From a bacterium BMS3Bbin14 (GTDB lineage: Bacteria > Desulfobacterota > Desulfobulbia > Desulfobulbales > Desulfobulbaceae), in the NCBI GenBank assembly GCA_002897615.1, contig BDTX01000006.1, forward strand, positions 186,001 through 250,000: a stretch of DNA of 64,000 bases, given 5' to 3'. This document shows positions 24,562 to 32,216 of the stretch, in pieces. The stretch's first letter is position 1. The number at the start of each line of letters is the position of its first letter. The notes beneath the pieces were generated by a model. It had not been told where the DNA came from, did no database searches, and worked only from the letters and a program-made list of their open reading frames with translations. The position numbers were made by a program, and so were the translations under genes.

Positions 24562-25767
24562 ATGTCTATGAACGTGCAACCCGATCTCGATTTTATTAAA
24601 GATATAAAGAGTGCGGGCGGCGATACTTTGAAAAAGTGCTTTCAGTGTGCTACCTGCTCCGTGGTTTGCCCGCTCTCTTCCGATGATAATCCTTTCCCCC
24701 GGCGGGAGATGGTTTTTGCCCAGTGGGGCCTCAAGGAGAAACTGGTCGGCGATCCCAACATCATGCTCTGTCATCAGTGCGGTGACTGTACCGCCTATTG
24801 TCCGCGCGGTGCCAAACCCGGTGATGTGCTTGGTGCCATTCGTGCCTATACCTACAAGTATTTCGGCTGGCCGGCCGGTCTGGCAAAGCTGGCAAGTGCC
24901 GGCAAGAATATGCCGGTCTTGATCGGTATCCCGGCCGTCATTATTTTTGTCGTCTGGCTGATATCCGGCGGTATGACCATCCCGTCGGCTGCGGAATTCG
25001 CCCGTGACGGTTACGGCCATTTTTTTGGTCACTGGGATTTTCGCTGGCTGGCCAAGAATGTTTTTTTCATTGATTTGATTATCCTGCCCACGGTTGCTCT
25101 GTCAATCTATGCGGCCTACCGGGGCGTCTCGGCCATGTGGCAAAAGATGGCCGAAGGTGCCGGGGTCGGCGAGGCCCTTTATCGTCCCTCCGTCGCTCAG
25201 TTTGTCAAGGAATTGCTCTGGCCTTCGCTTGTGGAGATTGTTCAGCACACCCGCTTTAAAAAGTGTGTCGCCAACGCGGACCGGATTAAAGGTCATCTGC
25301 CGTTGCTGCTCTCCTTTCTGGCGCTTTTTTTTGTTACCGTCTATTCGGCGTTTACCCAGGATTTCCTCGGCATCTTTATTCCGTCCATGCATGGACCGCT
25401 GTCCATGTGGAACCCGGTTAAGATTCTGGCTAACGTTGGCGCCATCGCCCTGATTGTCGGCGTTGGCATCCTGTGGGGTAATCGTTCCCGCATGGAGATG
25501 GATGGGCAGGCCACCCACACCTTTTATGATTGGTTTTTGATCTGGATGATTATGGGCGTTGGTGTTACGGGCCTGGCTGCGGAGCTGCTCCGGTTGATCG
25601 GCGTTGCTTCGGTCGGTTATGTTGTCTACTACCTTCATTTGATTTCGGTCATGATGCTTTTTCTGTATATGCCCTATACGAAATTTGCCCACCTGGTCTA
25701 TCGGACCTTTGCCATGGCCTTTGAGCGCTATCGCGATAGCGCTTATGTGAAAAATCCATTGAACTGA
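24562..25767 (+). CDS. qmoC: QmoC, HdrC/HdrE-like membrane subunit of the Qmo complex
   Basis: Membrane anchor that exchanges electrons with menaquinone. 401 residues. The N-terminal HdrC-like domain has two [4Fe-4S] motifs: C26, C29, C32, C36 and C70, C73, C76, C80. The C-terminal half is a cytochrome b / HdrE-like bundle of about six membrane helices (VLIGIPAVIIFVVWLISGG; FIDLIILPTVALSIYAAYRG; LPLLLSFLALFFVTVYSAF; ILANVGAIALIVGVGILWG; WMIMGVGVTGLAAELLRL; VYYLHLISVMMLFLYMPY) with candidate heme histidines. Start ATG with AGGAGGAG upstream. Has its own downstream terminator. Confidence 0.95.
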   Translation: MSMNVQPDLDFIKDIKSAGGDTLKKCFQCATCSVVCPLSSDDNPFPRREMVFAQWGLKEKLVGDPNIMLCHQCGDCTAYCPRGAKPGDVLGAIRAYTYKYFGWPAGLAKLASAGKNMPVLIGIPAVIIFVVWLISGGMTIPSAAEFARDGYGHFFGHWDFRWLAKNVFFIDLIILPTVALSIYAAYRGVSAMWQKMAEGAGVGEALYRPSVAQFVKELLWPSLVEIVQHTRFKKCVANADRIKGHLPLLLSFLALFFVTVYSAFTQDFLGIFIPSMHGPLSMWNPVKILANVGAIALIVGVGILWGNRSRMEMDGQATHTFYDWFLIWMIMGVGVTGLAAELLRLIGVASVGYVVYYLHLISVMMLFLYMPYTKFAHLVYRTFAMAFERYRDSAYVKNPLN

Positions 25768-25780
25768 AAAATTATTAAAA

Positions 25781-25852
25781 TCAGGATTGAAAATATTTTT
25801 CCAATCCTGCAGCCGTGCAAGCCGGGGACGTTGGTTCCCCGGCTTTTTTTTT
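25781..25852 (+). terminator. Tandem terminator after qmoC
   Basis: Two hairpins in series. CAGGATTG pairs with CAATCCTG around an A/T-rich loop (about 25783-25810). Then AAGCCGGGGA (25819-25828) pairs with TCCCCGGCTT (25836-25845), running into nine T. The second is a textbook intrinsic terminator. Confidence 0.9.
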
Positions 25853-25855
25853 ATT

Positions 25856-25875
25856 CTGAATCCGTGACGGCTTGA
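25856..25875. repeat. Isolated end of the miniature element
   Basis: CTGAATCCGTGACGGCTTGA is identical to the end of the copy at 17630. No second end is seen nearby. It lies between the qmoC terminator and the tRNA promoter. Confidence 0.7.
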
Positions 25876-25884
25876 AAAAAGTAG

Positions 25885-25912
25885 TTGATTTTTTCGCTCA
25901 AGCGGATATAAA
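25885..25912 (+). promoter_or_regulatory. Probable promoter of the tRNA-tuf operon
   Basis: TTGATT (25885-25890), 16-base spacer, TATAAA (25907-25912). The predicted start is just upstream of the first tRNA at 25926. Confidence 0.55.
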
Positions 25913-25925
25913 TGCAAAGTTTAAC

Positions 25926-26001
25926 GCTGGCGTAGCTCAATTGGTAGAGCAGCTGATTTGTAATCAGCAGGTTGCGGGTTCAAGTCCCATCGCCAGCTCC
26001 A
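25926..26001 (+). tRNA. tRNA-Thr (TGT)
   Basis: 76 bases. Acceptor GCTGGCG pairs with CGCCAGC, the discriminator is T, and CCA is encoded. The anticodon loop TTTGTAA carries TGT. T arm GCGGGTTCAAGTCCCAT. First of four tRNAs before tuf1. Confidence 0.97.
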
Positions 26002-26007
26002 ATGCAG

Positions 26008-26090
26008 AAGTCAGAACGCAGAAGTCAGAGATTAGAAGTCAGAAACTGGGAACTGAACGTCCTGCCGGTTTCTGACTTCTGGTTTTTTTT
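26008..26090 (+). terminator. Repeat-built terminator-like hairpin between two tRNAs
   Basis: AGAAGTCAGAAAC (26034-26046) pairs perfectly with GTTTCTGACTTCT (26068-26080), followed by GG and eight T. The left arm exists in three near-tandem copies (AGAAGTCAGA at about 26007, 26020 and 26034), any of which could pair with the right arm. It lies inside the tRNA operon, so it may be an attenuator or a processing site. Confidence 0.65.
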
Positions 26091-26096
26091 ATATGT

Positions 26097-26181
26097 GGAG
26101 GGGTTCCCGAGCGGTCAAAGGGAACAGACTGTAAATCTGTCGGCGGAGCCTTCGGAGGTTCGAATCCTCCCCCCTCCACCA
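26097..26181 (+). tRNA. tRNA-Tyr (GTA)
   Basis: 85-base class II tRNA. Acceptor GGAGGGG pairs with CCCCTCC, the discriminator is A, and CCA is encoded. Anticodon loop CTGTAAA with GTA and a long variable arm (CGGCGGAGCCTTCG). Confidence 0.97.
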
Positions 26182-26233
26182 TATAATACAATAACGCCTG
26201 GGTCGGAGCGAAGCGGACGGTCCTTCATTATGA

Positions 26234-26309
26234 GCGGGAATAGCTCAATTGGTAGAGCATCAGCCTTCCAAGCTGAGGGTTGCGGGTTCGAGTCTCGTTT
26301 CCCGCTCCA
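26234..26309 (+). tRNA. tRNA-Gly (TCC)
   Basis: 76 bases. Acceptor GCGGGAA pairs with TTCCCGC, the discriminator is T, and CCA is encoded. Anticodon loop CTTCCAA with TCC. Confidence 0.97.
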
Positions 26310-26371
26310 AGTGCAGAGAGTAACGAAAGGGCACCTAGTGTCGTGACGGAGCAATTTAAACAGGTACCGGC

Positions 26372-26447
26372 GCCCACGTAACTCAGTCGGTAGAGTACTT
26401 CCTTGGTAAGGAAGAAGTCACCGGTTCGAATCCGGTCGTGGGCTCCA
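26372..26447 (+). tRNA. tRNA-Thr (GGT)
   Basis: 76 bases. Acceptor GCCCACG pairs with CGTGGGC, the discriminator is T, and CCA is encoded. Anticodon loop TTGGTAA with GGT. 68 bases before tuf1, the classical tRNA-tuf arrangement. Confidence 0.97.
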
Positions 26448-26515
26448 CTCGTATCAGTCGATAGTCATAATTTCGGCTGGGTTGAATAGAACCTTGAGCC
26501 TGAGGAGACGGAAAG

Positions 26516-27706
26516 ATGGCAAAGGAAAAGTTTGAGCGGACAAAACCGCATGCCAACGTAGGTACGATCGGACATATTGACCACGGCAAGACCACGCTGA
26601 CGGCCGCGATCACCCGTGTCCTTGCGACCAAGGGGCAGGCAGTATTTACGGATTTCAGCGAGATCGACAAGGCGCCGGAAGAGAAGGAGCGCGGGATCAC
26701 CATCGCGACGGCGCATGTGGAGTACGAGACGGACAAGCGGCACTATGCGCATGTCGACTGTCCCGGTCATGCCGACTATATAAAGAACATGATTACCGGC
26801 GCGGCGCAGATGGACGGGGCGATCCTGGTCGTCGGCGCCGATGACGGTCCGATGCCGCAGACCCGTGAGCATATCCTGCTGGCGCGTCAGGTCGGAGTTC
26901 CGGCCATTGTTGTTTTTTTGAACAAGTGCGACATGGTTGACGACGAGGAACTGATCGAGCTGGTGGAGATGGAGCTGCGGGAGCTGCTTGACAAGTACGA
27001 GTTTCCGGGCGACGAGGTGCCGATTATCAAGGGTTCGGCGCTGCAGGCGCTGGAGAATCCCGAGGACCCGGAGAAGGCCAAGTGCATCTGGGAATTGATG
27101 GAGGCGATCGACAACTATATTCCGCAGCCGGAACGTGAGATCGACAAGCCTTTCCTGATGCCGGTTGAGGATGTGTTCTCGATCTCCGGTCGCGGCACGG
27201 TGGCGACCGGTCGTGTGGAGCGCGGCCGGGTCCATGTCGGCGACGAGATCGAGATTGTGGGAATCAATGACACTGCCAAGACCACGGTTACCGGGGTGGA
27301 GATGTTCCGCAAGATTCTCGACGAGGGTCAGGCCGGCGACAATATCGGAGTTCTGCTGCGGGGGACGAAGCGCGAGGAAGTGGTTCGGGGCCAGGTACTG
27401 GCTGCTCCGGGTTCGATCACGCCGCACAAGAAGTTTAAGGGCGAGGCCTATATCCTGAACAAGGAAGAGGGTGGTCGTCACACACCGTTTTTCAACGGTT
27501 ACCGGCCGCAGTTTTATTTTCGGACGACGGACGTCACCGGGGTCTGTACCCTTGAGGATGGGGTGGAGATGGTAATGCCGGGCGACAACGTGCGGGTTGA
27601 AGTTGAGCTGATCACGCCGATAGCCATGGAGGAAGGCCTCCGTTTTGCCATCCGTGAAGGTGGCCGTACCGTCGGCGCCGGTGTTGTCGGCAAAATTATC
27701 GAGTAA
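26516..27706 (+). CDS. tuf: Elongation factor Tu (copy 1)
   Basis: GTPase that delivers aminoacyl-tRNA to the ribosome. 396 residues. P-loop GHIDHGKT (18-25), DCPGHADY (switch II, about 80-87), NKCDM (about 135-139), then the two beta-barrel domains. The ribosome site TGAGGAGACGGAAAG and 32 bases of leader are identical to those of the second copy at 43906. The only visible coding difference is Gly392 here against Ser392 there. Heavily codon-biased. Downstream of four tRNAs, upstream of rpmG. Confidence 0.98.
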   Translation: MAKEKFERTKPHANVGTIGHIDHGKTTLTAAITRVLATKGQAVFTDFSEIDKAPEEKERGITIATAHVEYETDKRHYAHVDCPGHADYIKNMITGAAQMDGAILVVGADDGPMPQTREHILLARQVGVPAIVVFLNKCDMVDDEELIELVEMELRELLDKYEFPGDEVPIIKGSALQALENPEDPEKAKCIWELMEAIDNYIPQPEREIDKPFLMPVEDVFSISGRGTVATGRVERGRVHVGDEIEIVGINDTAKTTVTGVEMFRKILDEGQAGDNIGVLLRGTKREEVVRGQVLAAPGSITPHKKFKGEAYILNKEEGGRHTPFFNGYRPQFYFRTTDVTGVCTLEDGVEMVMPGDNVRVEVELITPIAMEEGLRFAIREGGRTVGAGVVGKIIE

Positions 27707-27799
27707 GAATCGAGTTCATTCGGATTTCTAATTATAAAGCGGTGAGACCAGCCTGCAGTTGAATCTGTTTACCTGCAGGACTCCTCCGGGGCTAGAGAA

Positions 27800-27949
27800 A
27801 TGAGAGATATTATAACGCTTGCCTGCCAGGATTGTAAGCAACGCAACTATACAACGACTAAAAATAAACGGACGGTTCCGCACAAACTGGAATTGAAAAA
27901 ATTCTGTCCGTTCTGCAAGACGCACACTTTGCATAAGGAAACCAAGTAA
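27800..27949 (+). CDS. rpmG: 50S ribosomal protein L33 (zinc form)
   Basis: A 49-residue large-subunit protein. Starts [17 protein letters not shown] and ends [15 protein letters not shown]. Cysteines C9, C12, C36 and C39 make this the zinc-binding type. The tuf-rpmG-tRNA-Trp-secE order is standard. A CCTGCAG/CTGCAGG hairpin lies upstream in the 93-base gap after tuf1. Confidence 0.95.
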   Translation: MRDIITLACQDCKQRNYTTTKNKRTVPHKLELKKFCPFCKTHTLHKETK

Positions 27950-28210
27950 GAGGGGTAAGCAAGCCCTTGGAATTAGTGCCCTGATTAAGGTCGGATCGGG
28001 TCGATTCAATTGCCCGGAACCGCAGAACGAGCAGTGTTCATTTGAGGTTGCTGTGATTGAGCGGCGGCTCGTGACGCCTTTGAGCATGGGTGCTGAAACG
28101 ATGCCTTGTTTATTGTATCCCCCGTGAAGATAAAAGGCAGGAAGTCCGAATAAGCCGCGTTCAGTGGGCAGGTCAACTTTTACAACCTTTTCATTTTCCA
28201 AGGTTCGCGC

Positions 28211-28286
28211 AGGCCAGTAGCTCTAACGGTAGAGCATCGGACTCCAAATCCGAGGGCTGGGGGTTCGAATCCCTCCTGGCCTGCCA
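28211..28286 (+). tRNA. tRNA-Trp (CCA)
   Basis: 76 bases. Acceptor AGGCCAG pairs with CTGGCCT, the discriminator is G, and CCA is encoded. Anticodon loop CTCCAAA with CCA. 261 gene-free bases precede it after rpmG. Confidence 0.97.
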
Positions 28287-28293
28287 CCTTTTC

Positions 28294-28380
28294 AGGGTTT
28301 GCGCAGAAATAAAGTTCACAGAGCTTGGGACCGAAGCCGTGATGCGAAAATGTGAAGTTATTTTTTTGAGCGGACTCTGA
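28294..28380. repeat. Family 2 hairpin repeat, full copy
   Basis: 87 bases. Left arm AGGGTTTGCGCAGAAATAAA, right arm AAGTTATTTTTTTGAGCGGA; the arms are imperfect inverted copies. The segment GATGCGAAAATGTGAAG matches the 5324 copy. It lies between tRNA-Trp and secE. Confidence 0.65.
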
Positions 28381-28425
28381 GTGTCAGGGTGTGTTCTCAA
28401 TATTTCAAACTTGATCCACGGTATT

Positions 28426-28686
28426 ATGGTGAGCAAAAAAAAAGGGCAATCCGGCAAGGGCAAGGCAGACGAGGCCGTTGTTCAGAAAAAATTCTTATTT
28501 TCACCCTCAAACGTTCGGGAATTTATCCGGGAGGTCGAGGCTGAGTTTAAGAAGATTGTCTGGCCGGTCAGAAAGGTCACCTTCGGTCTGACCGGGTTTG
28601 TCATCGTTTTGGTTATTATCATTGCCATTTATCTCGGATCCGTCGACCTTCTTCTGGGCAAACTTGTTTCCTGGGTCCTGAAATAA
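28426..28686 (+). CDS. secE: Preprotein translocase subunit SecE
   Basis: Small essential clamp of SecYEG in the inner membrane. 86 residues. A charged N-terminus is followed by the conserved amphipathic EFIREVEAEFKKIVWPVRKV and one membrane helix (TGFVIVLVIIIAIYLGSVDL). A single-helix SecE is the common form outside enterobacteria. The ATG at 28426 has only a weak ribosome site; the GTG next to it at 28429 is possible. Followed by nusG. Confidence 0.93.
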   Translation: MVSKKKGQSGKGKADEAVVQKKFLFSPSNVREFIREVEAEFKKIVWPVRKVTFGLTGFVIVLVIIIAIYLGSVDLLLGKLVSWVLK

Positions 28687-28710
28687 ATGGTTGAACTACA
28701 GGCTTAAATA

Positions 28711-29241
28711 ATGGCAAAAAAATGGTACATCATCCATACCCACACCGGCTTTGAAGATAAGGTGCGGACGGCTTTGCTCGAGCGGATCCACCTTGCCGGC
28801 CAGGAGGATCTGTTCGGCGAAATCCTGGTTCCCACGGAAAAGGTCGTGGAGATGGTCAAGGGGAGTAGAAAGACATCCTTGCGCAAGTTCTTCCCCGGCT
28901 ATATTCTCGTCAGCATGGAGCTCAATGACGAGACCTGGCACACGGTTCAGGAGACGCCCCGGGTGACCGGGTTCGTCGGTGATAATCTCAATCCGCAGCC
29001 CCTGCCCGAGCAGGATGCTCTGAAAATTATCAGCAGGATTGAAGAGGGCGCGAGTACACCCAAGCCCAAGGTGGTCTTTGAAGAGGGCGATGTGGTACGA
29101 GTTATTGAAGGGCCGTTTGCCAATTTTCAGGGGGTTGTTGATGACGTCTATCCCGACAAGGGAAGAGTGCGGGTCATGGTTTCCATCTTCGGCCGGTCGA
29201 CTCCGGTTGAACTCGAGTATATGCAAGTCAGTAAAAACTAG
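28711..29241 (+). CDS. nusG: Transcription termination/antitermination factor NusG
   Basis: Binds RNA polymerase and links it to Rho or the ribosome. 176 residues: NGN domain (KWYIIHTHTGFEDKVRTAL; PGYILVSMELND; TGFVGDNLNPQPL), then the C-terminal KOW domain (FEEGDVVRVIEGPFANFQGV). 24 bases after secE and 31 bases before rplK. Confidence 0.97.
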   Translation: MAKKWYIIHTHTGFEDKVRTALLERIHLAGQEDLFGEILVPTEKVVEMVKGSRKTSLRKFFPGYILVSMELNDETWHTVQETPRVTGFVGDNLNPQPLPEQDALKIISRIEEGASTPKPKVVFEEGDVVRVIEGPFANFQGVVDDVYPDKGRVRVMVSIFGRSTPVELEYMQVSKN

Positions 29242-29272
29242 ATTCCAATCGTTGCGCTTGGGGGCGTGAACA

Positions 29273-29698
29273 ATGGCAAAAAAAATACAATCATATGTCA
29301 AACTGCAGATTCCCGCCGGTAAGGCTAACCCTTCGCCGCCGGTTGGGCCGGCGCTTGGACAGCACGGCGTCAACATCATGGATTTCTGTAAGGCTTTCAA
29401 TGCTCAGACCCAGTCTCAGGGGGATACCATCGTGCCGGTGGTGATCACCGTTTATGCCGATCGGTCCTTCAGCTTTATTACCAAGACGCCGCCGGCCTCG
29501 ATCCTTTTGCTCAAGGCCGTCGGTCTGGCCAAAGGCTCGTCCAATCCGAAGCGTGAACGGGTGGCGGAACTCGGCCGTGACAAGATCAGGGAGATCGCGG
29601 AAATCAAGATGCCGGACCTGAATGCCTATGATGTTGAGCATGCCATGCGGATCATTGAAGGTACCGCAAGGAGTTGCGGCATTACCGTGGTTGATTGA
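29273..29698 (+). CDS. rplK: 50S ribosomal protein L11
   Basis: Part of the GTPase-associated centre and needed for stringent factor activation. 141 residues with [30 protein letters not shown] and the C-terminal rRNA-binding domain ([20 protein letters not shown]). An unusually long gap of 253 bases separates it from rplA. Confidence 0.97.
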   Translation: MAKKIQSYVKLQIPAGKANPSPPVGPALGQHGVNIMDFCKAFNAQTQSQGDTIVPVVITVYADRSFSFITKTPPASILLLKAVGLAKGSSNPKRERVAELGRDKIREIAEIKMPDLNAYDVEHAMRIIEGTARSCGITVVD

Positions 29699-29951
29699 GC
29701 GGCCTTTTTGCGGCCGGGAACATGTAACAGGTCACCAGGGGCGACAACCCCGGGGGATACTCAAGCCCGTACAAGTTCACCAGTGCCTTGGATTCGTTCG
29801 TTTGGGACGCCGAATCTATCCTTGGCGGATGTGAGGAGGCCAAAACGGGCGAAGATGAGGTGCTGGTGAACTTGTACTGGAATATTTAATTCGTTATAAC
29901 CTGTACCCGGGGTAACCCACCGGATCAGGGAGAACAGAGAGGGTGAGGATT
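29699..29951. other. Structured insertion between rplK and rplA
   Basis: rplK and rplA are usually a few tens of bases apart. Here 253 bases intervene without a gene. GTACAAGTTCACCAG (29769-29783) is perfectly complementary to CTGGTGAACTTGTAC (29873-29887), enclosing 89 bases with an inner GACGCCGA/TTGGCGG hairpin. Outer CCCCGG blocks at about 29748 and 29906 may extend the fold. It could be a small mobile element or an L1/L11 regulatory structure. Confidence 0.6.
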
Positions 29952-30656
29952 ATGCCGAGAAGAGGAAAGAAATACAGGAATAGCGTTGAGGGTCTTGACC
30001 GGACCAGGACTTATGAGCTGGCAGAGGCTGTTGCCGGGGCACTGAAAGCCAGGTATGCCGGTTTCGACGAATCTTTTGATATAGCGGTCCGCCTTGGGGT
30101 TGATCCCCGCCATGCCGACCAGATGGTCCGTTCAAGTGTCATGCTGCCGCACGGGACAGGGAAAGAACTTCGGGTCCTTGTTTTTGCCAAGGGTGAAAAA
30201 GAGACTGAGGCCAAAGAGGCCGGTGCCGATTATGCCGGCTCCGACGAGCTGGTCGCCAAGATCAAGGATGGCTGGCTTGAGTTTGACAAGACCGTGGCCA
30301 CCCCGGATATGATGGCCGAAGTCGGCAAGATCGGTCGTATTCTTGGCCCCCGCAACCTGATGCCCAATGCCAAACTGGGCACGGTAACCTTTGATATCGA
30401 ACGAGTCGTCAAGGAAATCAAAAAAGGTAAGGTCGATTTTCGCGTTGACAAGGCCGGTATTGTTCATGCGGCTGTGGGCAAAGCCTCGTTCGGGACGGAT
30501 AAGCTGGTCGAGAATATCAGCGTTTTTATGGACAGGATTATTCAGCTGAAACCATCCTCGAGCAAGGGTGTGTATCTGCGGAGCATTACGCTGTCCACCA
30601 CCATGGGGCCCGGCGTCAAGGTTGATCCGCTTCAGGTTCGTTCTCTCCTTAAATAA
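29952..30656 (+). CDS. rplA: 50S ribosomal protein L1
   Basis: Forms the L1 stalk at the tRNA exit site; in many bacteria it also represses its own operon. 234 residues from the ATG at 29952 ([16 protein letters not shown]), the family start; a GTG at 29943 would add three residues. Signature [20 protein letters not shown] and the final [20 protein letters not shown] are present. Confidence 0.97.
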   Translation: MPRRGKKYRNSVEGLDRTRTYELAEAVAGALKARYAGFDESFDIAVRLGVDPRHADQMVRSSVMLPHGTGKELRVLVFAKGEKETEAKEAGADYAGSDELVAKIKDGWLEFDKTVATPDMMAEVGKIGRILGPRNLMPNAKLGTVTFDIERVVKEIKKGKVDFRVDKAGIVHAAVGKASFGTDKLVENISVFMDRIIQLKPSSSKGVYLRSITLSTTMGPGVKVDPLQVRSLLK

Positions 30657-30663
30657 TATAATA

Positions 30664-30790
30664 CCTGAATCCGTTATCGGGCGCCCCGGAGGGCGGCGCG
30701 GTGAAGAATATAAAATGCATTTATTCGTCAATAATGCAATAAATTCCAGATATTGCATGAAGTGTAATCGCAAGCCGTCACGGATTTAGG
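30664..30790 (+). mobile_element. Miniature element, internally deleted copy
   Basis: 127 bases with ends CCTGAATCCGT and TCACGGATTTAGG. Compared with the 219-bp copies, the 92 bases from after the left-end CCGT to the internal CCGT (of GCCGTTATCGGG) are missing, so the deletion joins two CCGT tetramers. No clear target duplication (TAATA against AGATC). Confidence 0.85.
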
Positions 30791-30857
30791 AGATCTGATT
30801 AGCACTCTGTTTATCGGGGTTTTTTTTATATTGGAATTGTTGTACGTCGTCTAACTT

Positions 30858-30950
30858 GGGACGGTCAGAGACAGCAGGTACGAGAGTTTAATTACGGCCA
30901 CGGGATTTTTTTGTATCCCCGGGGCCGTATCCTGCCGAGACCACGAACCG
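30858..30950 (+). ncRNA. Ribosomal protein L10 leader
   Basis: Contains the conserved pieces of the L10-L12 binding leader in order: GGTCAGAGACAGCAGGTAC, a GAGAGTTTAAT internal loop, a CGGGGCCGT closing hairpin and CCTGCCGAGACC pairing back to GCAGG. Its position upstream of rplJL fits. Bound L10(L12)4 is known to repress translation of this operon in several phyla. Confidence 0.75.
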
Positions 30951-31056
30951 CTTGCATGCAGAGTTTGCCGCATGACATCGGTCGGTGTCTTTGTTCTATC
31001 GAATCTGTTTCTTACTGATTATCCCGTGACCATCATTCAAAAAGGAGGTGTACCAG

Positions 31057-31575
31057 TTGAATCGCGATGAAAAGGCCTCAATGGTCAGTGACCTGAACGA
31101 GAGTTTCAGCCGGGCCAAGTTCGCGGTAGTAACTGATTATCGCGGGCTGAAAGTTACTGAGTTGGAGAAACTGCGCCGTAACCTGAGACAATGTGATGCG
31201 CGGTTTAGAATCGCCAAGAACACGCTGCTCAGGCTGGCGGTCAAGGGAACCGGCTGTGAACCACTGACCGAGTCCTTGACCGGGACGACGGCGGTGGCGA
31301 TCGGCTTTGATGATCCGGTGGCCTCGGCCAAGGCTTTGTTCGAGTTCGCCAAGGAGTATAAAGCGCTGAACATCCGTTCGGCGGTCCTTGACGGCAGCGT
31401 CCTGAGTGTTGACGATGTCGAGGCTCTCTCCATGCTGCCCGGTAAGGATGTCCTGCTGGCTAAACTGCTCGGTACCATGGCCGCAGTTCCGACGGGCCTG
31501 GTCCGGGTGCTGAACGCCGTACCGCAGAGTTTCGTCTATGCGCTGCAGGCGATTAAAGAACAGAAGGAAAACTGA
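31057..31575 (+). CDS. rplJ: 50S ribosomal protein L10
   Basis: Base of the ribosomal stalk that holds L7/L12. 172 residues, [20 protein letters not shown] onward, with [19 protein letters not shown]. The start is TTG at 31057, eight bases after AAAGGAGG. An in-frame GTG at 31048 lies inside the ribosome site itself and is rejected. Likely autoregulated through the L10 leader upstream. Confidence 0.96.
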   Translation: MNRDEKASMVSDLNESFSRAKFAVVTDYRGLKVTELEKLRRNLRQCDARFRIAKNTLLRLAVKGTGCEPLTESLTGTTAVAIGFDDPVASAKALFEFAKEYKALNIRSAVLDGSVLSVDDVEALSMLPGKDVLLAKLLGTMAAVPTGLVRVLNAVPQSFVYALQAIKEQKEN

Positions 31576-31612
31576 TCAATTTACATTTAAGTATATATTC
31601 GGAGGAATGAAG

Positions 31613-31996
31613 ATGGCTGTGACCAAAGAAGAGGTAATTGAATTTATTTCCAGTATGAGTGTTCTTGAACTCTCTGAACTGATTAAAGAACTTGAGGATA
31701 AGTTTGGCGTTTCAGCGGCCGCCCCGGTTGCCGTTGCCGCCGTGGGTGCTCCTGCCGCCGGTGGCGGTGATGTCGCCGAGGCGCAGACGGAATTTACCGC
31801 AGTGCTGACCGCTGTCGGCGACCAGAAGATCAAGGTTATTAAAGAAGTTCGGGCTATAACTTCTCTCGGCCTGAAAGAGGCCAAGGCCCTGGTTGAAGAC
31901 GCGCCGCAACCTATTAAAGAGGGCGTTTCCAAGGATGAAGCCAACGAAATCAAGGAGAAAATCGAGGCCGTTGGCGGTTCCGTTGAAATCAAGTAG
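31613..31996 (+). CDS. rplL: 50S ribosomal protein L7/L12
   Basis: Flexible stalk protein that recruits translation factors. 127 residues from the ATG at 31613 (GGAGG seven bases upstream). N-terminal dimerisation helix, Ala-rich hinge ([18 protein letters not shown]) and the C-terminal factor-binding domain ([22 protein letters not shown]). Acidic and strongly codon-biased. 37 bases after rplJ. Confidence 0.97.
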   Translation: MAVTKEEVIEFISSMSVLELSELIKELEDKFGVSAAAPVAVAAVGAPAAGGGDVAEAQTEFTAVLTAVGDQKIKVIKEVRAITSLGLKEAKALVEDAPQPIKEGVSKDEANEIKEKIEAVGGSVEIK

Positions 31997-32067
31997 AACG
32001 CTTACTCCTACCGTTGGCCGGCCCGGGACCTCCGGTCCGGTCGGCGGCTTTGCTCTAAGCACAAGGT

Positions 32068-32098
32068 AACGCTACGGGGTCCTTTCCCTCGTAGCGTT
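32068..32098 (+). promoter_or_regulatory. Hairpin between rplL and rpoB
   Basis: AACGCTACGGGG (32068-32079) pairs with CCCTCGTAGCGTT over 12 positions (one G-T) and has no T run. A second GC-rich hairpin (GCCGGCCCGGGACC against GGTCCGGTCGGC) precedes it at about 32017-32049. The position matches the attenuator/RNase III processing zone known between rplL and rpoB in E. coli. Confidence 0.5.
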
Positions 32099-32216
32099 CC
32101 TGCGTTTGTGGGCAAACCGGCGTATTGTGACAGGGCCCAGGTATGCTTGTTATTTGTTTTTATAAGGATTACAGCTACATTACGTCTGAATTTCGCTGAT
32201 TGTTTTGAGGGAGATT

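Larger units (their letters stand above)
30657..31056. other. rplA-rplJ intergenic region
   Basis: 400 bases without a gene: a deleted miniature element (30664-30790), a T-rich stretch (GGGGTTTTTTTTATA near 30816-30832), the L10 leader RNA (30858-30950), about 90 bases of plain spacer and the strong rplJ ribosome site. Confidence 0.7.
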
